From Stenogyne calaminthoides (taxonomy: Eukaryota; Streptophyta; Magnoliopsida; Lamiales; Lamiaceae), in assembly GCA_037126765.1 (NCBI GenBank), contig JBBCBC010000001.1, positions 37,804,804 to 37,868,803 on the forward strand: a DNA stretch of 64,000 nucleotides, read 5' to 3'. The position numbers and the translations under genes were made by a program. Positions 43,234 through 55,282 of the stretch are shown here, one piece after another. Each line of letters begins with the position of its first letter. The stretch's first letter is position 1. The notes below the pieces were generated by a model. That model saw nothing but the letters and a program-made list of their open reading frames with translations, did no database searches and was not told the DNA's origin.

Positions 43234-44926
43234 TCACAAGGGTTCGAACCCGGCCTCGCTGCCACCGCGACCGTTGCCACCGCCACCGCTACTGCTGCCA
43301 CCACGACCGCTGCCATCGCTTCCACCATGACCGCGGCCACCACGACCAATGACAAGGCCACCTGAACCACCACCACGACCGCCACCGCCACCTGAACCAT
43401 CGTCCTCAAAATTAATACTATCGAGGAAAAAATCGGGTGAGCAACCCATTTGAACGGCCAGAGCGGATGCAAGTCGCAGCCACTTTCGTTCATTTTTATC
43501 TCTGAGCTCGGCCATCACCGCCTCTCTAATTTGTTCAACCGTCTGTTGCGGCTACGCTGCTGAAGTAATAGAGGTCTGAGACAAGTAGGGTTGTGTCTCC
43601 GCAATCAGGGCGACTGACAACCTACCGTACCCGAGTACCCGCTGTCTATTGATGCCAGCCTCCTCCACATAGATCTGATTCAAATTAATTGGAGGAGCTG
43701 GTGGATTTGAACCTGACGGTTCACCCACCTGGGTCTGGCTGGCAGCTTCGACCCTATCTCGCACCGCTCTCTGTAAAAATTAAATATTATAATTAAAATC
43801 AGGTGTAATAATTACGAAATACAACATTAATTACTTACATGCACGTGGGTGGTGCGGCTGTAGGTAGAGGTCTTTGTCTCCTCTTCGTAGGGGTGGCCGA
43901 GTGCCAATGTCTCAAGAGCGTTTAGAGGGCGTCCGAGTCGTAGTTCCTATTAACAAATAAATATATTAATATTAATTATGAACTTATTGTACAATTAAAT
44001 AAATTATATTACTTACTTCTGCCATGCGGTGCTCCAGAATCAACCGAGATCTGACTTTGTGCACAGCGACACCCCCATCCCCTCCTTGCTGGCTCATGCG
44101 ATTTTGGCGATTTTTCCAGCACATCTCCTCGTATGAGGGATCGCTCCAAACCCCCACAATCGACTCCCAGACGCCTGGGTCCATATCATCCGTCGTATCC
44201 AGCCCTTCATCCCTCCACCCGGCATGCCACCTGTAAAGAAAGTCCTTGTACCGGGCATGGGCAAGCTTACAGAACGGCTTGTAGAATCGGCCGGTGTCAT
44301 ACCATCCCCCCACTTCGTCTATTTCTGCATTTCATTAACACAAACTTTATTAAATTTATATATAACAATATATATATATATATATATAAATTAAATTAAA
44401 TAAGTAATTAATTATTGTACGTACCTTAAACTCGTCGAAGTAGAGTTGACGTTGTTCTTCAGACACGCCTTTTCAACTGTGGGCCCCCATTGCAATTCTA
44501 ACTCGCAAGATGGAGTTGGTGGCTATAGTGGAAGCCTCATGACCGGGTATGATGCTAAAACATATTAAAAAAATAATAAGTATAATTAACAATTAATTTT
44601 ATAACTAAACAAATTAATAAGTAAGTAAAAATTATAACTTACTTTCCCTGACTCAGATCGATCGCAAATCGAAAGCAAAAATTTGAGAGCCACGATGAGC
44701 ATGAGGCGAAACGAGGCTCGACCCTTCGGAGATGACCTACGCCGGGCGGTTGTTTTGAGTTGGACCCGCCTCTGTCGGATGTGTTCAGGTTCACCGTCGG
44801 TCTAAGGATCCTCTTCCTCCTGGTACTCTAAGGAATGGACTCGTCGCCCCGACCACCACCTCTGCCTCGACCATTGTCGCTGCCGCGACCGCTGTCACTG
44901 CCACGTCCACCTTGACTAGTACTCAT
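43234..44926 (-). pseudogene. CACTA Tnp1-like (Ptta/En/Spm) gene, multi-exon
   Basis: Minus-strand gene inside the CACTA element, probably a DNA-binding accessory protein recognising subterminal repeats, as Tnp1/TnpA-type proteins do. Start chosen at 44926 (MSTSQGGRGSDSGRG). Exon-like blocks in order: Gly/Arg-rich N-terminus; SIIPGHEASTIATNSILRVRIAMG; VGGWYDTGRFYKPFCKLAHARYKDFLYRWHAGWRDEG; SYEEMCWKNRQNRMSQQGGDGGVAVHKVRSRLILEHRMAE, the most family-like part; NYDSDALNALETLALGHPYEEE; then RDRVEAASQTQVGEP and a Gly-rich tail ending AGFEPL. AT-rich introns separate them. In-frame TAGs at about 44835 and 43549 and a TGA near 44470 suggest decay. Confidence 0.72.
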
Positions 44927-45225
44927 CTGCATTATATAAAACAAATTCATTAAATTTTTTAATAACAATTTAATTAACTAACAAACAAATTTCGACAGAG
45001 TCTCGATTGTATTATATATACTCATCTTCTAGTCAACCAACAAATTTTAATTCTTATTAATTCCTAACACATCGACTAACAATCTAACCAATCAAATAAT
45101 TTGACATAAATTAATTAATTTAAATAATTAATTAAAATTTGCCTAAATTTTGATAGAATTTCGACTGTATTATTATAAATTCATCCTAGTCAACCATCAA
45201 TCTAACAATTCTAACCAAATTGACA

Positions 45226-45400
45226 TATATATATCACATAATTATAAAATAATTCTAACCATCCTAGTCAACCATCAATCTAACAATTCTAACCATTCTA
45301 ACAATTCTAACCAAATTAACATATATGTATATATATATATATAGGATGGTTAGAATTGTTTTATAATTATGTGATATATATATATATATATATATATCAC
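45226..45400. repeat. AT-rich palindromes within CACTA
   Basis: Arms 45226-45266 and 45342-45382 are inverted copies with one mismatch in 41, around a 75-bp loop. They overlap a perfect GTGATATA...TATATCAC palindrome at 45371-45400. Neighbouring (TA)n tracts lie at about 44370-44390 and 45536-45575. Confidence 0.85.
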
Positions 45401-46178
45401 ATAACTATAAAATATCCTAATCAACCAAACTAATCTAACATGCATATACGTAATTGAAATGAATATACATAATTGAATAATTAAACTAAAATACATATAA
45501 TTAATTAATATTAATCTAATAATTTTGAATTATATATATAATTCGAATATATATATATATATATATATATATTAGTATCGAATATATAAATTTCGAATTA
45601 TATATATAAACGCATGTATATATAAAATGAGAAAATAAACAGTTAAAACTTAGAAAAAATACCATCAAATGGAAGAACATGACGGTACGAAGTTTTCCAC
45701 GTGCACCGAATGCTCAAGACGGCGACAACGAACGGCGTATGGCGGCGGACGTACTATTTGTGGAAAAACTGCGTCAGAATGCTGAACTCGCAGGTTATAT
45801 AATTAGAATTTAGCGATGAATTAGCAACGGATACTTAATTTCAGTCGCTACTAGCGACGGTCAGAAAACGTCTCTATGTTCAAAAAACCGTCGCTAAACT
45901 CGGCCTGGGCGGTGGTCCAAATGCCGAGATGCTTCGTGCTCCGGGTCCGACTTTAGCGACGGATATAACCATCGCTAAATGACCTGATTTGACCCGGTTT
46001 GAATATTCCGTCGCTAAACCGCCACTATTCCTTCGCTAGTAGCGGCGGTTACCAAAATCGTCGCTAAATACGGTGACTTTGATCGTCTGACTTAATCCGT
46101 CTCTAAAACAATCGCTACTAGCGACGGTTTTTGTAGCCGTCGCTAATATCCGTCGTTAAAACCCGTTTTTTTGTAGTG

Positions 46179-46493
46179 AATCTTGATCACAAGTCGATAA
46201 AGCTTGCAAGAAAATCAACAAAACACATATTGAGAATGTAGCTTTATAGATGCAATATAGGTGGGAGAGGGATGTTATGATTAAGTGTATTTTATAGTGG
46301 TTATTCATGTATGTCCAGTCTTTCTCATATTTGAATGGTGAATTGCATATTTTTCTTCTATATTATTTCTTCATCTAATGTACATTATGGTTATATAATT
46401 TTGTTGTTTAAATTATTATGAATATTTTTTCTATATTAATTCACTATTTTATATTTGTTTAATTCATTTTTTTAATCAAATTACATCGTTACT
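46179..46493. other. Spacer between CACTA and SIRE-A
   Basis: AT-rich; together with 36506-36700 it is the DNA into which the CACTA element inserted. No ORF or RNA gene seen in either piece. Confidence 0.6.
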
Positions 46494-49400
46494 TGTTGGG
46501 AGAGGAATTTAATAAAGATTTTGATTAGATCCCAAAACCCCTGAGTATGACATGTATCAGGACATCTTGATTGTATAGAATCGGGATCAGGTTTCAATAG
46601 ATACTACGAATCAGGAGTATCTGCACCATGTATAGTCAGCAGATATAGATCAGGGAATTTTAGTATCCTGAAGACTCAGAAGACTCTGAAAAATCAGAAG
46701 TATCCTGAAGACTCAAAAGAATCCTGAAGACCCGAAGATCCTGAAGACTGTTTTTGTACTGATAAAAAAGGACCCTTAACCACTATCTTAATGAAATAGT
46801 GTTATGTTCATTCCTAGTACAAACAAACAGAATGTTAGACATTTGTGGACATTAAGGAACATATCAGCTCAGAAAGGTCAACTTAAAAAGAGACGTTTTG
46901 TTTGTCTCTGCTCAAAGGAAGATTTCGACCAATGAGGAGGCAACAACAACGTACTTTACTGACACTGAAAGTGACATCTCACTGAGAAATGTCAGGCTTG
47001 ATATCTTCCAGTTCACAGAAATTGGTGATTGGCTACATGGCTGAATATTTCCTAAAACATGCAAGGGTGTGTTCAAACCACAAAATAGTCGTTCATCAAT
47101 AACCAGAAGAGGAAACTCTTGATGCTATCTCTTCCAACAGATAGTTTTTCAAAGAGTGGCCATTGGAGAAGTTGCCTATAAATACCAGTTGTTGGGATTA
47201 TACTGGAAAGTATGCTTTTACTTTGTATAATCAAACTGAATTTCGGTCTTATTTACTGAAAATAAATTGTTTATCACTGATGCTTTAAATATCATCGAAT
47301 GTTACATATATTTACTGCATAACTGTTCAATAAATAGTACGTGTTACATTGTAGTTAATTTAGTGATACCAGATCACAGAAGATTAAATTAAAAGTTCCT
47401 TGTAACCAAATGTACACCATTCACGACCTAGATGGAAATGAACAATCCATCGTGAAAGGTTGAAGTGTAAGGCTCAGATTGGTTTGTCTTGACCAAGAGA
47501 TTACACTAGTGCATGACTGATGCACTGAATAGGACCTACAGGAGGACAAATTCTTCAGAACTAAACTAGGAAGAATTAGACATCAGTGGTTCGTTATTTC
47601 TTAATCTTCGTCCCTTAAATAGGATCGCGTGTGGTTAGTAATTATTGCTTTGACTTATTACGGGTAGAGAATCAACGAGATTCAATACTTTATATCTTGG
47701 GCAATATTATTGGTCACATGCGATTGCTAAGATTTAATACGGAGAATCGTGTGCAAGTACGCTTGTTCGATTTGCCCCCTTGGGAGGTTCATAAGTTTTA
47801 TCATACCAAATCTTGCAAGTGGAACTAGTTTCATGTATGGATAATAATGTTGAACTGTTTCTTTACCAAGGATAAAAGATATTAATTAATGGAAAGCGAT
47901 TTCAGTGGCTTGAATTAATTAATGGGCTAGATAATCTTAAACACGAAAAATAATAACCGGGAGCCATATTAACTGTAATATGGGTTAAGATGGATAATGC
48001 AATATTAATTATGTAGTGGGATTAATTAATATTTATGGGCTTGAATAATATTGTGGCTCAATATTGATAATTCAAGATCCATTGGAAGGTCCAATCTTAA
48101 TTCTCCTAAAGGCCCCTCAAGTAGCCCAACATAAAGTCCAATAACTGAAAAAGGTGTTTAAAAATAAAATAAATATTTGTTGCTATTTTTCCTATTTTTT
48201 CTAAAATAGTAAATAAAAGAAGGAGAAAGATTTTTTTTGAATTTTGTTATGGAATGAAGATAAGTATTCTTGGAATACAAGATTATCTCATTAAATTCAA
48301 GAAATCTCCCACTTAGTTATTTACTTTGTAAATTTCGAAAATTTTGAAAGAATAAGGGAAAGAAAGATTTTCTTGATTTTCTTGAAAAGATATTATGGAA
48401 GATATGTATTCTTGCAATACAGGTATATCTCATAAATTCAAGAAGATCCAAATCTTGGAATCTTGATCCTTATTCTTTTCGAAATACACCATAACAAGAG
48501 AAGGTGGGATTTTTATGGAATATTTTAATTATGGAGAAAAGAATATATGAGATATATTCAAGATTTCTTGGAGATCAAGAAAAGATTTTTTTCTCCCTAT
48601 TCCATGTGGAAAAATTGGCCACCACACCTCTATAAATAGGGGATGAGTGTTTCATTCCCAAGTACAATTTCATGTGCTGGAAAAATTAGTAAATCCACAA
48701 AGGTGGTGCAACAAATTTTTATTTTACCTTTTGTTAATTATTCGCGAGCTTCATTCCACCGGATTGACGAGCAAGGACTAGGGAATACTTGGAAAGGCTT
48801 TTTGGTGTGTTTTCATCGATGAGACCATTGCCACTCCAAGAGGTTAGTTCACGTAAACCCGTAGTAATTTCGCATGCGTAGGTTTTATGTGAACTGTTTA
48901 TATGCATGATTTGTTGTTGAATTATTATTTGAATTAATATAGGATTAATTCATGCTAGTAATAATTAATAGAATTAAATTTGTATTTAAATATTCATCCC
49001 GAATAGATCCGGGCAATTAATTCCCCAACACCAGTGACCTTCACCATTGAAAGGTTACGGGAAATTAAAGCAACTCCAGAGCTCAATCGTATTCTTGCAA
49101 ATTGAAGCACTCGAAAAACCTTAAGATTTCCCAAGTGTTTCACATTGAAGAGAGCTCATTACACTAAGCCTAAATTTGATAGATATATCCAAAGCTTAGT
49201 AGAGATATCCTAGCCTTTGCATTTGTTCTTATTGTAAATGATATCTCACCCTATTTGGAAACCAACCAAACCCAAACCCTTTGATAAGGTAGTTTGAGTG
49301 TGTGTAAATTGTTGGTGAGTAAGAGTTGTAAAGAGCAAGTAAGCTGCAGTGAGTTCAGCCAGAAAGCTCTAAAGGAGAAGTTAGTAAGATACTTGTGGTA

Positions 49401-50098
49401 GTCTAAAAACTTGTGTGTGTTGAGTTAGTAAGCTGCAGTGAGTCGGCCAGAAAACTCAAGGTAGAAAAGTTAGTAAGCTGCAGTGAGTCAGCCTGAAAGC
49501 TTTAGGAGAAGTGTGTTAAGGAATTTCTCTGAAGATCAGAGAGAGTGGACGTAGGAGCTTGAGTCTCTGAACCACTATAATTTGCTGTGTTGTTTGCTTT
49601 CTGTTTTGCATTATATTTGTTGCATATTTTCACTGAAAGCATATTGTTTTGTTGATACTCATTTGGAATTAATCCACTGAATGTGCATTAACTGATTCAC
49701 AGCCTTAACCACTGTTTTATTAAAGGAAGAAGATTTTCAGCAAGATAAAACGAGTATAAACTTAGGGTCAACCATTTCGCACTCTTGATTAGCTAGAACA
49801 GATAGTTACCAAAATGAATTAACTCTACTGAGTATTCAGTAAGATAATTATCTGATCCAAGCTTCTCAGGATCTCTGATAAACTCAGGATCAGTCGGGCT
49901 AATCTGAAGCTTCTGAAAGCTGCTTAGGATCACTGTCTCAGTAGACTTTGACTCAGGGCAATTTGTGCTTCTCAGGGCAAAATTCTCAGGACATCCTGAC
50001 CCATCTGATCTCAGTGAAGAAAAGTTTTAAAAATCACTGAACACGTGTATTCCCCCCCCCCTATACACGTGTAAGACTCGTTTGCACCGGGACCAATA
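46494..50098 (+). repeat. SIRE-A 5' LTR, interrupted by a solo LTR
   Basis: About 1.76 kb of LTR once 47190-49030 and one CCAGT are removed, against 1,790 bp for the 3' LTR. TATAAATA at 47177-47184. It ends CCAATA where the 3' LTR ends CCAACA. Confidence 0.93.
47190..49030 (+). mobile_element. Solo LTR of the Copia-1 family
   Basis: 1,841 bp, TGTTGGGATTATAC...CCCCAACA, closely similar along its length to the Copia-1 LTRs (1347-3189, 8708-10545); TATAAATA at 48631-48638. TSD CCAGT at 47185-47189 and 49031-49035. The empty site AATACCAGTGACC is preserved in the SIRE-A 3' LTR at 55998-56010. No interior sequence, so it is a solo LTR left by recombination. Confidence 0.96.
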
Positions 50099-50100
50099 AG

Positions 50101-50112
50101 TGGTATTAGAGC
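50101..50112 (+). promoter_or_regulatory. SIRE-A primer-binding site
   Basis: TGGTATTAGAGC, two bases after the LTR, one mismatch to the initiator-Met tRNA complement. Confidence 0.88.
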
Positions 50113-50155
50113 AGTGGTTTATTTTGACCACTTGCTTTGGTAACCATAGTCTTAT

Positions 50156-50905
50156 TTGCTAAAAGACTTTGGTGGTCTACTTATGAATACTAACTACAAG
50201 ATGGATCCTAATCCTGAAGGCAAATCAGTAAATCACACTGATTATAGAGGGATCATTGGATCATTGATATATCTCACAGCAAGTAGGTCTGACATTACTT
50301 TTGCTGTTGGGATATGTGCAAGGTACCAAGCTAATCCTAAGGCTAGTCACATGGAGGCTGCCAAAAAGATTTTGAAGTATCTTAAAGGCACTATGAATAG
50401 AGGATTATGGTATCCAGCTGATGATAACCTTGAATTAACTGGTTACTCAGATGCTGATTATGGTGGATGTAGAATTGACAGGAAGTCTACTACAGGAACT
50501 TGTCAATTTCTTGGAAGTAAACTGATATCATGGTTTTCAAAGAAACAGACCTCAGTAGCAACCAGTACTACTGAAGCTGAATACATGGCTGCAGGAAGCT
50601 GTTGTGCACAGATTCTTTGGCTCAGACAACAATTGAGGGATTATAAGATTATAGCCAATGAAGTACCTATATTTTGTGATAATAATAGTGCAATTGTTAT
50701 TACACAAAATCCAGTATTGCATACCAGATGTAAGCATGTTGATATCATACATCACTTCATCAGAGATTATGTTGAGAAGAAGGACATTAGAATGGAGAAA
50801 ATTCATACAGATAAACAGAGAGCTGACATCTTGACTAAACTTTTGGCTGAATCAAGATTTCAGGAACTATCAGTTGAATTGGGAATGTTGGATCCAGGTG
50901 AATGA
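50156..50905 (+). pseudogene. SIRE-A RT connection and RNase H, intact frame
   Basis: 249 codons without a stop. Begins after the deletion junction, then YKMDPNPEGKSVNHTDYRGIIGSLIYLTASRSDITFAVG, GYSDADYGGCRIDRKSTTG, TSTTEAEYMAAGSCCAQILWLRQQL, VPIFCDNNSAIVITQNPVLHTRCKHVDI and HTDKQRADILTKLLAESRF. RNase H acidic residues (SDAD, TEAEY, CDNNSA) are present. With no gag, integrase or RT catalytic core upstream it cannot act alone. The open frame suggests the deletion is fairly recent. Confidence 0.9.
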
Positions 50906-51512
50906 ATTTTCACTGAAGGGAGAAGTCCTTCAGGGTTATGTAGTTATTCAGGGGGAATAACTCAGGACAAAATTTTCTCAGGATGGAAACTGAGACTCAG
51001 GACAAATTTTGTCAGGATCAATATTCAGTAAGGTTTATGTATTCAAATAATCCTGAAGTTATATTGATACATGCATTAAATTCAGTAGCATTTATTACAC
51101 AAGGGATTACTCAGTAATCATTTGAAATAAATGACAAAAGACCTGAACTTTTAAAGCGGGAATGTCTTTGACTGAAAAAGATGAACAGTCGCTTCGATTT
51201 CCGAGAAACGTCCATTTGTCAACCTATAAACTGCTACTTGTCTATTGTCCAGAAAAATAGCCAAAAATAGCCATTGTTCCTCGAGATTTTCTTTAAATCT
51301 CAGATTAAATCTCAACCCTTCATCATATTTTCAAGATTTAATCACAACCATTGATCTTTATTTCACAGATCATATATAAGACAACTGTTAGCCTTCATTT
51401 GTTTATTTCTCACATTTAAACGATCAAAATTCTCAAATCCTTAAACCTTCAAATCTTCAAAACCTCAAAATTCCAAAACCCTCAAATACTCTACCCAGAA
51501 TTTTTTTTCGTT

Positions 51513-54500
51513 ATGGAGTTTCCTAACTACTCGATGATCAAAGTTCTCGCAGAAATAGAGAAGCCGTACTTTGAACATGTAGTAGCCATGATCGACAACA
51601 AGGCAACCTAGGTAGAAGAAGAGGCTCTAAACATGTTGCGGATGGCTGGATTGGCACGGCTGGTGAGCAATATGCCAGAATCTGAACTAGCTCAAGAAGT
51701 GTTGCAATTTGTTGTTAACCTTCGGGAAGGAGGACGAGGAGGACTGGTTTCGCAGCTAAGTTTTGGAACTTATGCAAAATCGAAAGCAGAGGTTGTTTGT
51801 TCTAAACAGGTAATATTATCCTTAGACGATATCAACTTTGAGTTTGAATTAAGTGATAAAGGAGAAGATACAGCATTGTATATGTCTGTAAGAGAACAAG
51901 AAATTTTGGACCGCTTTGCAGAAACCAAGGTGGAATTGAAAGGGGCTCTGCATAAACGATGTTTAAAGCCCAAATATCGAGTTTTAATCGACATTGTTGC
52001 AAAATGCTTGATGAGCACATCGGGAAGTCTTGAGCAGGTGAGCAGGAACAAGTTGAGGCACATGGCTGCGATAGAGGACTCACCCTCTATGGACTTCAAC
52101 TGGTTGAAATTCTTGGTGGATTGCATTCTTCACCAAAACCAGAAACTGAAGTATGCAAAAGGTGCATTCACTAAAAATGGGAAGGTCTTGTTTGGGACGA
52201 AGATCAGCTTTTTGATCGAAACCTTGCCCAGGGAGAATATGTTTCTGATGACGGGAGTAGAATTCTCCAAGACTCGGATCATGTTCCGGAAGCCTAAATC
52301 TCAGAAAAGAAAGGTTGCTCCATCAGGAAGCCAAAGCTCTATGATTCAGGAGGAATCTGAAGATCAAGATGATTCTAGTTCTGATCAGGATGATGTTGTG
52401 ATTGCTGATATTGTCCAGAAGCCTGTCAGGACAGCATCAGTAAAACATCCTTAGGCTTCAGGGCAGGAGGAAAGAACGAAGCAATCTCATGACCTTCTGA
52501 GGATCAAGAGGGAAACTGGAGATAAACTGAAGAAAAAGACATTGGCTCCTCAGAAAAGAAAAAGACTTCAAACTATTACAGAGAAAGAGGCCAGTAGTGC
52601 TGAAGAAACTCAAACTGAGACCCAACAAGAAAGAGAATATCCACTTCAGGTGCTTGCTCAAGTAGTAAAAGATGTTCAGGAGCAGGACACTGAAGAACAT
52701 GTATTCTCAGAGGTACTTGAAACTTCCCTGAGCACTGATAAAATATCTCAGGAAATTTTCAAGGGACCTCAGGAACAAATAGAAACTCAGGATCTGCTGA
52801 GTTTGGATACTCTCCTGAAAGAACCATTTCTTGATCCTTCAGCACTTCAACTCATCCAATCCAAGCCTGATATTCTTGAATTGAAGAAAGGCGAAGCAGA
52901 AGAAACAGAATGGCGAAGCAAGGGGGAATAGTTCATCTTGGACAGATACCCTAAGCTGAATGCTTATCCTGACCTTCAAGATATTTTCTTCAGGCTCAGG
53001 ACAACGGTTTATATCCTGAATCAGACACTCCCAGAGATGCTGAACATTGCCTCTTTCAGAGGAGAAGATTGGTGGAGTGCTGAGACTGCTGCTCTGACAG
53101 AGTTCTCAGGGTTCAGGAAAACCAAGCTCAGGATGAAAGTAGCTGATTTTTATGAACTTGTGAAACAGAAGGTAGCTGAAAGAAGGAATGCTGAAACAGA
53201 TGCATCTAGTTCTCATAATCAAGAAGAAGATGGGGATCAGGGAGGTGAGGGAGAGAAGCAATCTGAGCAAGAAAAAGAACTTCAGAAAGATGCTGAGAAA
53301 GAGAAACACACTGAAAGTCACATGGAGAAGGAAACTGATGCTGAACAGACTGATGTCAGACAACCTCAGACTGAAGTTAACACTCTTCAGGTACCTTTTG
53401 GCACTATTATACATTATGCCGGAGTTACTGAAGTACCTAGCTTTAAATCTGTTGTTTATGATATTCATACTGAGCTTCATTTGGAGCACCCAGCTCAGTT
53501 GGAGACAGATGTACTACCTCCAGTGATTGATTTCACCCCAATCCTGGATGAACTGAAGAAGGTGGTACCAATGGTGGAAAAAGTGACTCAGATGGAGGAA
53601 ATTTTGGCAAGTCAATCTCAAAAGTTGGAAAATCTAAGCTCATCATCTGACATGCTGCAAATTAAAACAACACTCTCAGATAAGATGACAGCACTGGATG
53701 AGAAGATTGATGGAGTAAAGACAGAACTCAATGCAAATATGGAGCAAAGATACCAGGCCAGAACTGCATATCTTGAGGCCAAACTGGTTGAGAAGAATGA
53801 GCAATTGATCAAGACTGTTGTTGAGGAAATGAGCACTCTGCTCATGTCCAAAATGACAGAGATGATGCATGAAGCCTTCTCAAAACAGTTTGCTCCACTT
53901 TCAGATGAATTTTCCATGGCAAAAAACTACATGATGAGGCTGGAAGATGAGCATGATCAATTGGCTGGGGAGGTGCGGAGCTTAGGCAAAGAGCAATACC
54001 ATATGGATACTGCATTATCCCAACTTCTCCCAAGGTATGATGTCAAAAAGGGGGAAAGACCAAGTTCGAAAGGACAATTAGATAAGTTGTTGGCACAGAC
54101 CTTGGAGAAGAAAGCCAGAGAAGAAGCTGATGCAAAGAAGATCTTGGATGCTCTGAGTGAGATTGAAGCCACAGAGAAATTGAAGTTCAAAGAAGTTGAA
54201 GAACCTGGCTTCACTCAGACATCAGAACAGATTGTTCAGGAAATCACACAAGAAAAGATGCTTGACAGAAAAAAGGTTGAAACAAGCAAGGCAGGGGAAG
54301 AACAGCTAGACCTGAGAAAAGAAAAGCAGATGCTTTTGTTGAACAAGAGAGGAAAAAGAAAGCAAAAGTTTCAAAACCTGTTCAAAGGAAGCTTGTGGTG
54401 GATTTTGATGACTCAGAGGAAGAAACTGAAGAAGCTGAACCTGATACACAACCAGAGACCTTCAATACAAAGAAGAATCTGAAAGCTCTACAGATTGAAA

Positions 54501-55054
54501 AAGAGAAAAGAATTGCTGCTTCTGTTTCAGGTGCTCCACTGATCAAGAAGAAAAAGGAAGAAGAGCAGAAGAGAAGGGGTGTATTCAGGAAGTTCATTGG
54601 CAAGAGGAGAGGTACTGAGAAGACTCAGAAATGGCCGCACATTGATAAATGGATGCCTTTACAGATCAATGATCCATGGGAGGAAATCAAGAGAACCTTC
54701 TGGTTCTATTATGAGATTCTGAGAGAGTGGAGTGGGAGCAGCTCAGATAAAAATGAAGCCTTCATTCAATATCTGTTAGCATTCTATCCTGAGTATCTGC
54801 AGAAGTGGATCAACCTGGCAGATGAAAGTAACACTCAGATTGTGGCTCCAGGACCATACATGTACCCGGCTCCAAGATTTGAGAATGGCTTTGTGAATGA
54901 ACCAGCCATTTCTCAGGAAATTGCTCAGTATGCATTTCAACTAGGCCTAACAGGTAACAATCCAGAGATCATCAAGAAAAGAGGTGAATTGAAGAAGAGA
55001 TACTATGGGATGTTCAACTTGGAAGTACCAGAGGATGAAATTGAAGAAAATTGA
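51513..55054 (+). pseudogene. SIRE-A long extra 3' ORF (~1,180 codons, broken)
   Basis: Start chosen at 51513 (MEFPNYSMIKVLAEIEKPYF). One frame runs from there to about 54300, interrupted only by TAG at 51609, 52452 and 52929, each fitting CAG (Gln) to TAG. A frameshift near 54300-54310 moves the frame to one ending at 55054. The N-terminal ~260 residues (KYRVLIDIVAKCLMSTSGS, then DFNWLKFLVDCILHQ) resemble the putative plant transposon protein domain found in SIRE extra ORFs. The middle is Glu/Gln/Lys-rich with long probable coiled coils (about 53560-54060, and KKAREEADAKKILDALSEIEATEKLKF). The C-terminus has a compact Trp-rich block (WMPLQINDPWEEIKRTFWFYYEILREWSG). No signal peptide or membrane segment. 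Function unknown. Confidence 0.8.
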
Positions 55055-55268
55055 AGACTGATGTATCTTTTGTCTTTTTTAATTTTCATTGTACTATGTA
55101 ATTCTTATCCTTCATCAATGAAAAGTCTATCTTTTATGTTCAAGATAATATCTCATTATCTTTTTACAAGTTCTTACTTATCTGATATGTCATTTGAATG
55201 TAATAGTCAACTGAAACCTGAGTATAGGTTAGGTTTCTCAAATGTAACAAGATGGTTTTGCCATCATC

Positions 55269-55282
55269 AAAAAGGGGGAAAA
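55269..55282 (+). promoter_or_regulatory. SIRE-A polypurine tract
   Basis: AAAAAGGGGGAAAA immediately before the 3' LTR. Confidence 0.9.

Larger units (their letters stand above)
36704..46178. mobile_element. CACTA (En/Spm-type) element with nested LTR concatemer
   Basis: Left end CACAACAAAAAAGACGGG and right end (reverse complement) CACTACAAAAAAACGGG, so the left end has one change in CACTA. Flanking triplets are AGT (36701-36703) and AAT (46179-46181), a 3-bp TSD with one mismatch. Both ends carry dense subterminal repeats of TAGCGACGG in both orientations (36720-36960; 45815-46160). Without the nested insertion it is about 3.2 kb. It encodes a Tnp1-like protein but no TNP2-type transposase, so it is non-autonomous. 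Confidence 0.9.

Noticed and set aside
43240..43260. GGGTTCGAACCC as a Pol III B box of a SINE or tRNA
   Set aside because: It lies in the coding end of the Tnp1-like gene, with no A box, tail or target duplication nearby.
43135..43365. Plus-strand ORF rich in Ala/Thr
   Set aside because: It is the complement of the Gly-rich tail of the minus-strand CACTA gene and crosses the concatemer border.
36506..46493. Host exon split by the CACTA insertion (36660-36703 joined to 46179-46240)
   Set aside because: The joined sequence has stops in all useful frames and no recognisable product.
52458..54603. Minus-strand ORFs opposite the SIRE-A extra ORF
   Set aside because: They are hydrophobic Ser/Leu/Phe-rich complements of the Glu/Lys/Gln-rich coding strand, without independent support.
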